From positions 95,425 to 109,968 of the forward strand of contig MU657236.1 in the NCBI GenBank assembly GCA_026770575.1: a stretch of DNA of 14,544 nucleotides. The letters run 5' to 3'. The position numbers and the translations under genes are program-made. Position 1 is the first letter of the stretch; each line of letters opens with the position of its first letter. Of the stretch, positions 9,701-14,544 are shown piece after piece. The stretch comes from Pelagophyceae sp. CCMP2097 (taxonomy: Eukaryota; Sar; Pelagophyceae). The notes under the pieces were generated by a model. It had not been told where the DNA came from. It was given only the letters and a program-made list of their open reading frames with translations, and did not search any database.

Positions 9701-12545
9701 GCGGTCCTCGAGACGGTCCTCGCGACAGTCCTCGCGACGGTCCTTGAGGCTGCCTCTCGACGGCCTCGAGGCGGTCCTCACGACGGTCCTTACGACGGTC
9801 CTCGAGGTGATACCTCTCGACGGCCTCTCGACGGCCCCAAGGCAGTCTCGAAACGTTCCTTGACGACGTCGAGACGACGTCGAGGCGGTCTCTGAGACGG
9901 GTTTCCGACGGCAAACCCTCGAGAAACCTTGTCGAGGAACCACCCGAGGGGCCGTGCAAGGGGCCGTGCGAGGGGCCGAAGTCGACGGTCCCGTAGAGGC
10001 GCTGTCCAAGGGCCCGCGGAGAGAAACCGCCCAAAGGCGCGTACTACAAGGGACCGTGCGAGGCCCGCGCGAGGGGCCTCGTAGATGGTCCCGTAGACGG
10101 GCCGTCTAAGGACCGCCGGGGTAGGGACCGACCAAGGACCTGTGGAGAAGAAGCCCCCGAGGGACCGTGCGAGGGGCCGTTCAAAGGGCCGTACGCGGGA
10201 CCTTGTGAAGGCCCGTCCAAGGGGCCTTGTGAAGACCCGTGTAAAGGCCATTGGCGAGGCCCAAGGGCCCTTTTCGAGGGGCCTTGCAAGAACCCTTGAA
10301 AGGGTCTCCATAGACGGCCCCGTAGAGGACCGATGTGCAAGGGGAGAGGCGCATTCCAAGAACGAGGGCCCGTGGCCCTTGCGAGGGCGGGCCGTCCTTC
10401 CGAGGGGGCGTCGACTTACCGGCAGCGACGCGCCCATACCTAACCCGGCGACAAACCGCGCCGCGCAGAGCAGCGAAAACGTCGGCGCGTACGCCGAAAG
10501 CACGCCAAAGACCGAGATCAGAGCCGTCCTAGTGAAGGCCAGTGGGCCACATTCGGCGCGCTCTCCGCCGCCGCGGTCTCCGCCGCGCGGCGTCTACGGC
10601 GGCGCGCGCGAGTCGTCCCACGCGCCCTTTGCGGGGCCCACTCGCAGACCCCAAAGTTTAGCTTTTGCGCGGTGCGATAGTCCACAAGACTCACGCTGAG
10701 ACGATGGTGAACGAACGGCCCTTCGAGTCAGCCACGGGCCCCGCCACAAGGCCGCCGGCGAACATGCCCGAATACACCTACGTGCAACGCCCTGCGAAAA
10801 AGCGGGCGACGCAAAGGTGGTCGACGCGCCAACGCGGTGGTCGATTCAACGGCGTTATATCTTCTTCTTTTTCCTCGACAAGGTGGTCGACGCTTCGTCA
10901 TCGGAGACGTACCGACATGCCCAGCAGCCCCTTTTGCCACGACACGAGCGAATACTTCTCCGCCAGCGACCGCGACACCAGCGACATGACGGTGACTTCC
11001 GCGCCGTCCGCCTAGAAATGCGTGCGGCTGCGACCGCGCGCAAGCAACACCCCCCAAAGCGACGCCGGCACGCACGGCGTACACCGACGCCACGAAGAGG
11101 ACCATCAGCGCCTGGTACCTGCGAATTCGCGCGTAAAACTCGCATCACAACTCGCATCACAGATTCATCACAACTCGCATCACAGGTTCAGGACCAGGGA
11201 CGGGTTTGAAGACCCGCGCGTTTGCCGGGTTATCGCGTTTTGGCCGACCCGAGTGGATCTGGCACTGGCCCGAGGCCGAACCCGACCCGAGAAGGCGAAT
11301 TTCCGCGACCCGAGTGTGCGGCACAAAATGAAAACCCCAAAGCACCGCCCGGGTGTTCGACAGCGAGGCCTCTTTTCGCGGCTACTTGCCCGGCATCTGC
11401 ACTGTCACTTACAAGGCCTGTTTGGCGGCCTCGTTCAAGGGCCCTTCCTTCGGACGGGCCCCTGCAAGGCCTCTTTCGCGGCCACTTGCCTCTGCGCGGT
11501 CGCTTGCGAGGCCCTTTTCAAGGCCCCTCTCAAGCCCCCACGCAGGGTTCCTTGCAAGAGACCGCACAGCGACTCCAAGGGCCCGTCCGAGCGACTGTCT
11601 GAGGGCCTTTCCGAGGGGGCGTCCGCGCGACCGTCCGAGGGCCAGCCCAGTAATGACGCCGAGAGGCCGCAGTCGCGGGGGCGAGTGACCGTCCAAGGGA
11701 CCGTCGAGGGGCCGCCAATCAAAGCGATCGTCACAGAGGGCCCGTCTCCAGGACCTTTCGAAAGGGAACTGTCCAAAGGAACTGTCCAAGGGACCGCCCA
11801 AGCGACCATCCGAGAGACCGTCTCAAGGCGCCATTTCGAATGCCCATCGAGAGGGCGTCTCGAGGGTTCGTCTCGCGCCATTTCGAGGCGCCGTCTCGAG
11901 GGGCCGTCTCAAGGCGCCGTTTCGAATGTCCGTCGAAAGGAGCCGTCTCGAGGGGCCTTCTCGAAGCGCCGTTTTGAGTGGCCGTCTTCAAGGGCTGTCT
12001 CCAAGGGCCGTCTCGAGGAGCCGGAGATAGGAGCAGCGACGGGTTCGGGCTTGCCCTTCAACCCGCGGGTCGGGTTTGCCGGGTTTTGCGCGTTTTGGCC
12101 GACGCGCCTTTGAGTGGGTCTGGCCATGGCCCGAACCCGAACCCGGCCCTTCGAAGACGTGCTTGACGAACCCGCGACCCTTTGGGTTTGGCACAGATTG
12201 AGCAATTCGACCCGAATACATCGTCCCTGCTCCTGCGCAGCATCACGCCGCCGCCGCGGCCGAGTCGGTCCGCGTCTGTATAGACGCTGTATAGACGCAC
12301 CACGAGACGCCGAGCCCGGCGAGCTTGGCATCCATGAGCGCCTCGGGGCCCGTCGCCGCGGCGGCCGCATCGCCGGGGGCCTCGACGGCGGCGGCGCGGA
12401 GTGCGGTCGCCGGGAGTGCCGTCGCCCGGAGCGCTCGCGCGCGCGGCTGGCACTGCGCGTGGCCTCTGCGCACGGCCCGCATCGGCGCGGGCGCGTGCAG
12501 CGCCGCGGCGCTGCAGAGCAGCGCGTATACGCTGAGGCCGCGCAT
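3572..12545 (-). CDS. Major facilitator (SV2/sugar-porter-like) transporter, 10 exons, putative plastid presequence
   Basis: Join, in transcript order, 12301-12545, 11076-11118, 10913-11011, 10695-10777, 10420-10528, 9029-9084, 8498-8896, 6999-7113, 3866-4068 and 3572-3770. This gives 1551 nt, 516 residues and a TAA stop; all nine introns are GT-AG and phase-compatible. Landmarks are acidic residues D98/E101 in TM1, the motif-A loop G142-P-V-A-D146-S-K-G-R150 after TM2, RFVAGLGMGASLP (181-193) in TM4, PESPRFL (262-268) after TM6, and GESYPTAVRATG (457-468) between TM10 and TM11. TM12 ends at the C-terminus. These are signatures of SV2-like, organic-ion and sugar-porter members of the MFS, which move small solutes by secondary transport; the substrate cannot be read from sequence. 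The start at 12545 gives a hydrophobic leader followed by an Ala/Arg-rich, acid-poor stretch, suggesting the plastid envelope or secretory system, but the +1 Phe usual in red-lineage plastids is absent. The family is secure. The splice model is inferred without transcripts. Confidence 0.85.
3866..4068 (-). CDS. Transporter exon 9: TM8, TM9 and most of TM10
   Basis: The exon encodes 67 residues from VSAYQTLAFLLYMPLVGLGV to CAKFFYNGIFM plus two bases of M451. The donor AT|GTACGT at 3865 is chosen because it alone gives phase 2 with a good consensus and restores MLYPLTGESYPT across the junction. The open frame beyond it (VSVEILVSF) is therefore intronic. Acceptor is TTTGTAG|GTG. Confidence 0.88.
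4069..6998 (-). repeat. Transporter intron 8: 2.9 kb mosaic of degenerate tandem repeats
   Basis: The largest intron is built of successive repeat blocks. CTCTCAAAAGTGGTCCC lies near 4155-4190. TTTTTCGGATGGCC and TTTCGAGGGGCC alternate at 4551-4625. GAAATCTGCTC occurs three times near 5065-5095. GTGACAAGGTCCC-type units fill 5755-5990. GGAACTTCAAC is doubled near 6350. Units around CGAGAGACGGGTCC lie near 6710-6755. GGCAGCTTGAGAGGG occurs three times (about 5510, 6331 and 6378), and diverged copies of a roughly 43 bp unit lie at about 5580-5623 and 6417-6459. Scarce stops create long spurious open frames on both strands. Confidence 0.8.
6999..7113 (-). CDS. Transporter exon 8: rest of TM7
   Basis: The exon completes W345 and encodes CSANAAFYGMIFSLPEALQF followed by VKAQSGDAAFDVAAGISK. 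It sits alone between introns of 1384 and 2930 bp full of repeats. Acceptor is TTTCTAG|G and donor TCAAAG|GTGCTT. The phase agrees on both sides. Confidence 0.85.
7124..7272 (+). repeat. CGGGTT-rich terminal block, copy D (intron 7, acceptor side)
   Basis: The most diverged copy. CTCGGGTTTGCCCTT, CTTTGAGTGGGTTTGGCC, GGCCCGAACC and GGGTTTGGTACACATTG correspond in order to copy B. It begins about 10 bp from the intron 7 acceptor. Confidence 0.6.
8251..8444 (+). repeat. CGGGTT-rich terminal block, copy A (intron 7, donor side)
   Basis: The block runs from CGCTCGGGTTTGCCCTTCAA to GTCCCTGCTCTTGC and aligns with few gaps to 12034-12237. It ends about 53 bp from the intron 7 donor; the intron 1 copy ends about 63 bp from its donor. 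Confidence 0.8.
8498..8896 (-). CDS. Transporter exon 7: TM5, TM6, central cytoplasmic loop, TM7 start
   Basis: This is the longest exon, with 132 full codons. It holds TM6 (about residues 242-261), PESPRFL directly after it, a Lys/Gly/Ala-rich central loop (about 269-335), and the start of TM7 (TLCLWLL). Acceptor is CTTCTAG|G and donor CTCTG|GTGAGG, leaving a TG|G split codon that matches exon 8. Confidence 0.9.
9029..9084 (-). CDS. Transporter exon 6: loop after TM4
   Basis: The exon encodes VASSLLQETVPKKWKGGL plus two bases of A212. The E-x2-P-x(3-4)-G spacing (E201, P204, G209) fits the usual E-x-x-P-x-x-x-R-G loop after TM4. Acceptor is GCTATAG|GTC and donor CTCGC|GTAAGT. It is short and isolated between a 1335 bp intron and a 132 bp intron, and was found by matching phase and motif. 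Confidence 0.78.
9085..10419 (-). repeat. Transporter intron 5: dense short-period repeats
   Basis: This 1335 bp intron contains three zones. At 9365-9450, unit GGCATCAAAAGAC occurs twice and CTCGACGGTCAT three to four times. At about 9450-9900, CTCGAGACGGTC-type units of 10-13 bp predominate. At about 9930-10330, units are of AAGGGGCCGTGCGAGG type. It lacks the CGGGTT terminal blocks of introns 1 and 7. Nothing coding is supported. Confidence 0.8.
10420..10528 (-). CDS. Transporter exon 5: TM3 and TM4
   Basis: After one base completing A157, the exon encodes 36 residues, including RFVAGLGMGASLP, the conserved TM4 start of this family. Acceptor is TCACTAG|G and donor CTGCCG|GTAAGT. Confidence 0.9.
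10695..10777 (-). CDS. Transporter exon 4: TM2 and motif A
   Basis: The exon encodes VYSGMFAGGLVAGPVADSKG followed by RSFTIVS and two bases of A157. GPVADSKGR is the conserved MFS loop between TM2 and TM3. Acceptor is CACGTAG|GTG and donor TCAGC|GTGAGT. Confidence 0.9.
10913..11011 (-). CDS. Transporter exon 3: TM1 end and first loop
   Basis: The exon encodes 33 residues from ADGAEVTVMSLV to QKGLLGMS. The Asp and Glu in TM1 are typical of SV2-like porters. Acceptor is TTTCTAG|GCG and donor TCG|GTACGT. The preceding intron is only 64 bp. Confidence 0.88.
11076..11118 (-). CDS. Transporter exon 2: start of TM1
   Basis: This 43-base exon sits between acceptor TTCGCAG|G and donor GCC|GTGCGT, the same donor hexamer as exon 1. 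It completes W82 and encodes YQALMVLFVASVYA, the first half of TM1. Choosing this donor restores the ADGAEV continuation that is typical of the family; reading through leaves the frame. Confidence 0.75.
11197..11350 (+). repeat. CGGGTT-rich terminal block, copy C (intron 1, acceptor side)
   Basis: A shorter, more diverged copy. It retains GTTTGCCGGGTT, CGCGTTTTGGCCGACCC, GAACCCGACCC and CGCGACCCGAGTGTGCGGCAC in the same order as the blocks at 8251 and 12034. Confidence 0.7.
12034..12237 (+). repeat. CGGGTT-rich terminal block, copy B (intron 1, donor side)
   Basis: The block shares ACCCGCGGGTCGGGTTTGCC, GCGCGTTTTGGCCGAC, CCGAACCCGAACCC, GGCACAGATTGA and GTCCCTGCTC, in that order, with the block at 8251-8444. 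All four copies in the window have the same orientation. Confidence 0.8.
12301..12545 (-). CDS. Transporter exon 1: start codon, leader and transit-like region
   Basis: This exon encodes residues 1-81 plus two bases of W82. MRGLSVYALLCSAAALHAP resembles a signal peptide, and the stretch to about residue 65 is rich in Ala and Arg. The donor is TCGTG|GTGCGT. An upstream in-frame ATG at 12611 would bury the hydrophobic leader, so the ATG at 12545 is preferred. Assignment to the transporter rests on the split TG|G codon that joins to exon 2 and on the hydrophobic continuation. Confidence 0.72.
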
Positions 12546-12767
12546 CGCGAGTGGGAATTGGGACGTGGGACTACCGTGCCTGCCGTGACGTTCGTTTCGA
12601 ATTCCTGACACACAAAGATCCCAATTGAAGCTCCAGAAGGCATCAAATCCTGGGAAGCCTCGTCAGCAGAGGATTTCTTCCGAGCCCGCACCGAAACTTT
12701 TGCAAAGCCAAGTTTCCGACTGTTTCTACAATTGTAACAGTGGCGACGAACACCCTGGGAAGAAGAC
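12546..12767 (-). other. Spacer between MYND exon and transporter start
   Basis: The 222 bp contain several in-frame stops and no recognisable motif. It probably includes the transporter promoter and 5' untranslated region. Confidence 0.4.
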
Positions 12768-12881
12768 CTGGCATTTTTTGGAGCAGTAGTGCCGCGACTT
12801 GCACTTGGTGCAGTGCTTGCAGCCCGGCGCGTCGCAGACACAGCAGGGCTCCGGGGCGGCGGCGCCCGGCGCGTCCCCCAT
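12768..12881 (-). CDS. MYND zinc-finger protein, first exon or truncated copy
   Basis: From the ATG at 12881, 38 codons read MGDAPGAAAPEP followed by a MYND half-finger: C-x2-C (CCVC), seven residues, C-x2-C (CTKC), four residues, then Y-C-x3-C-Q. MYND fingers bind zinc and mediate protein-protein contacts, often next to SET or ankyrin domains. The final His/Cys pair is missing. After CQ the frame reads VFFPGCSSPLLQL and stops, and the possible donor CCAG|GTCTTC is weak. The exon is either the first of an interrupted gene or a truncated copy. It lies 222 bp upstream of the transporter start on the same strand. Codons are strongly GC3, as in the transporter exons. An in-frame ATG further upstream (12935) is possible but gives no recognisable addition. 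Confidence 0.55.
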
Positions 12882-13034
12882 CGGTCGCTTGCAGGTGCCG
12901 CCGGCTCCGATCTCTCGCGGTCGTAATTTCAACAATTCGTGCTTTAGAAGTTGTTGATCTAACTAAAGTGTGATTTTTATTACATTACATTACATTACAA
13001 AGAGGGTTCCGGCAGTATTGGCGATTCCGCGCGA
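12882..13034. other. Start of the divergent intergenic region
   Basis: The MYND exon and plastid-protein gene diverge from this 670 bp interval (12882-13554). Apart from the microsatellite and foldback there is no clear TATA box or other promoter motif. Confidence 0.4.
12978..12998 (+). repeat. ATTAC microsatellite
   Basis: About four units of TTACA lie just upstream of the MYND exon (on its strand), between divergent genes. Confidence 0.85.
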
Positions 13035-13481
13035 TCTCGACCTTTTCGATCCCCTCTCTCGTAAACTGGAGGACACCGGTCCGTCCGTGACGAAAAATCG
13101 ACCTTATGAGGCCTCATAATGGCCGGTTTCCGGCCAGCCAGGCGGGTTTGGGCTGGCGTGAGTCGCCTTAGGGGGGCTCCTGAGTGTCCCGTGAGCTGCT
13201 CTGGGCATGCGGCTCCTCCTAGAAGGCAGGGTCTTAACGAGGAGCCGACGGGGACTAAATCTAGTCCTCTCCTCGAGGACATTTACGGTGGCTACGAGCG
13301 TTCCGACGCGCACAGCGCGCTGGATTGAAGCCAAGTCCTTCCCCGATCTAACCCAGCCAACGCCGAGCATCACAGGCCGCCGCAACGCCTCGAACTGCTC
13401 CTTAGGGCCTTTAAAACTGCACGGATGGACCGGTGTCCTCCGGTTTCGAGAGCTAGTGAGGGGATCGTTAAGACGTCGAGA
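13035..13481. repeat. Foldback repeat in the divergent intergenic region
   Basis: The left arm (13035-13089) and right arm (13420-13481) are inverted copies. The reverse complement of the left arm shares GACCGGTGTCCTCC, GTTT, CGAGAG, GAGGGGATCG and GTCGAGA in order with the right arm; a five-base CTAGT occurs only in the right arm. The 330 bp between them has no convincing gene. It lies between the MYND exon and the plastid-protein gene and ends about 75 bp before the latter's ATG, so it could overlap its promoter. Confidence 0.6.
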
Positions 13482-13554
13482 CTCCTCCCCGACGTGTGTG
13501 CGCGCGCCCGCCGCTTCGAAGCCGCCCGTCGTCGCGGGCGCGCGGCCGCCGGGC

Positions 13555-13934
13555 ATGTCGCGCCTGGGGCTCCTCGTCTTTGCCGCGGTCGTCGATCACG
13601 CGACGGCGTTCGCCCCCACCGCGCCCGCGCGGCCCCAGCGGCTCAGCCCGCAGTGGCCCGCAAACGCGGGGCGCCCCGCTTCGGCACAAACCGCCGCGCG
13701 GCTGCACCCGGCGGCGGCGCCGCTCGTCGCCGGGTTTTGCGTCTCGGCGGGCGTGGCCGCGTGCCTGTTAAATAACAGTACAGCCGTCGACGAATCCCTC
13801 GACACGATGCTCTTCGACCCGGACGACACGGAGAACCGCGGCGCTGTCGTGGACCAGCTGCGACGATTGTTTAAAAAGGATCCTGAGAAATTTGAGGCTG
13901 TTTACGTCGCGGTGGTGGCCACAGTCATGATATG
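13555..13934 (+). CDS. Plastid-targeted membrane protein of unknown function, exon 1
   Basis: From the ATG at 13555 the exon encodes 126 residues plus two bases of a Trp codon. MSRLGLLVFAAVVDHATA|FAP is a signal peptide with the ATA|FAP site of red-lineage secondary plastids, followed by an Arg/Ala/Pro-rich transit stretch to about residue 50. A hydrophobic segment spans about 54-76. An acidic region (LFDPDDTENRGAVVDQLRRL) follows, then KKDPEKFEAVYVAVVATVMI, which looks like the start of a second membrane helix. The donor ATATG|GTGAGT is near-perfect and cuts this helix, so more exons probably lie beyond. Unspliced, the frame would stop at TGA 13939-13941 straight after TGG. I do not recognise the mature protein. 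An upstream in-frame ATG at 13207 would destroy the leader and is rejected. Confidence 0.75.
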
Positions 13935-14544
13935 GTGAGTCTCCTTGCTGTGCGTCTCACACGCGCGTCGGTGGCCTTTGGTCGACGCTTGGAGTAGGCT
14001 CTCGCAGGCTATCGTGCGGTGGTATAAACACAATATCTGGGATTTGCAGAGTACACCGTTAGAAAGTCTCCTTCCACCGTTAGACTTCCTTCCTTAAGTT
14101 AGACTTTCTCCTTCCACCACTTATTCCCTTGACCTCGCCCCGCACCAAAGCCAACCGGCCCCGGCGCGGCTTTCAAGGGGGACTTTTAAACATGGCGCGT
14201 GTGCTTGGGCGTGGGGTGGGCGAAAGCGACGGCCGACGCTTCCCTGTGACAAAGGGCCCTTTGACGAGGTCCCTATGGCATTGTCCAAAGGCCTTTGACA
14301 AGGTCCCTTTGACGAGGTCACTGTGACAAGGGCCTTGTTACACGGTCCTTGTGGAGGCTCTTTGAAGAGGTCGCTAGCAGACGAGGTGTGTGTGTGTTTA
14401 TTTGTTACTACAAGGGGTATCGGCGATAAAGCCGATCTCAAGTGACGCAAGTTTGTGCCTCCCAGAGGCCGCCTGCGGGGTTGGGCGTGGTCGCTATGGG
14501 CCTCCCTGCCCCCCGGGGTGTCCACTACATGATCAGCCTCGAGG
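13935..14544 (+). repeat. Intron-like repetitive DNA after the plastid-protein exon
   Basis: It begins with GTGAGT. A TTAGACTTTCTCCTTCCACC-type motif recurs three times at 14054-14118. At 14250-14370 there are degenerate units of CTTTGACGAGGTCCC and TGTGACAAGGGCC, resembling the repeats of transporter intron 8. No second exon could be recognised, so the region is probably part of a long intron leaving the window. Confidence 0.5.

Larger units (their letters stand above)
11119..12300 (-). mobile_element. Transporter intron 1: repeat-filled, candidate intron-forming element copy
   Basis: This 1182 bp intron has a CGGGTT-rich block at each end in the same orientation (12034-12237 and 11197-11350). 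Between them are degenerate repeats of GTCCAAGGGACC and GTCTCGAGGCGCC type. Next to the acceptor, a 12-base unit AACTCGCATCAC recurs at 11138-11184. The intron shares terminal blocks and internal sequence with intron 7. No transposase frame is visible, so mobility is inferred. Confidence 0.6.

Noticed and set aside
9149..9895. 248-codon plus-strand frame with LDG and RRS repeats
   Set aside because: Translation of 10-13 bp repeats in intron 5.
11022..12113. 363-codon plus-strand frame
   Set aside because: It overlaps transporter exon 2 antisense and runs through intron 1 repeats.
12995..13282. 95-codon minus-strand frame in the intergenic region
   Set aside because: It crosses a foldback arm, has no motif and lacks coding bias.

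Overview
The window looks like nuclear DNA of a GC-rich alga with a red-lineage secondary plastid, most likely an ochrophyte of pelagophyte type. Three observations point there: spliced genes with GT-AG introns, a signal-plus-transit presequence with an ATA|FAP cleavage site (13555 onward), and a MYND zinc-finger exon. The genus is an inference. No bacterial operon, rRNA, CRISPR array or virus-like gene was seen.

The main gene lies on the minus strand from 12545 down to 3572. Ten exons join in frame at nine GT-AG introns and give a complete 516-residue major facilitator transporter of the SV2/sugar-porter type, with 12 predicted membrane segments. It begins with a hydrophobic leader and an Ala/Arg-rich stretch that could route it to the plastid. 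Only about 1.55 kb of 8.97 kb is coding. Five introns are 64-166 bp. The other four (1182, 1335, 1384 and 2930 bp) are filled with short-period, quasi-palindromic GC-rich repeats. Introns 1 and 7 are homologous: each is bounded by direct copies of the same 150-200 bp CGGGTT-rich block and has matching internal sequence. This suggests two insertions of one intron-forming element.

Left of this gene (1-3529) is a repeat-rich segment bounded by a diverged inverted repeat of about 120-130 bp. It holds a probable small acidic-protein gene on the minus strand (exons near 2670-2710, 2380-2572 and perhaps 2170-2250), CCCTACG palindromes around the acidic exon, a TA-flanked MITE-like element at 1209-1400, and AT-rich microsatellites.

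Right of the transporter are a short MYND exon on the minus strand (12768-12881), a foldback repeat (13035-13481), and the first exon of an unrecognised plastid-targeted membrane protein on the plus strand (13555-13934). More intron-like repetitive DNA follows to the window end. Very long open frames inside the repeat-filled introns are artefacts of GC-rich repeats without stops. The named genes share no evident pathway.
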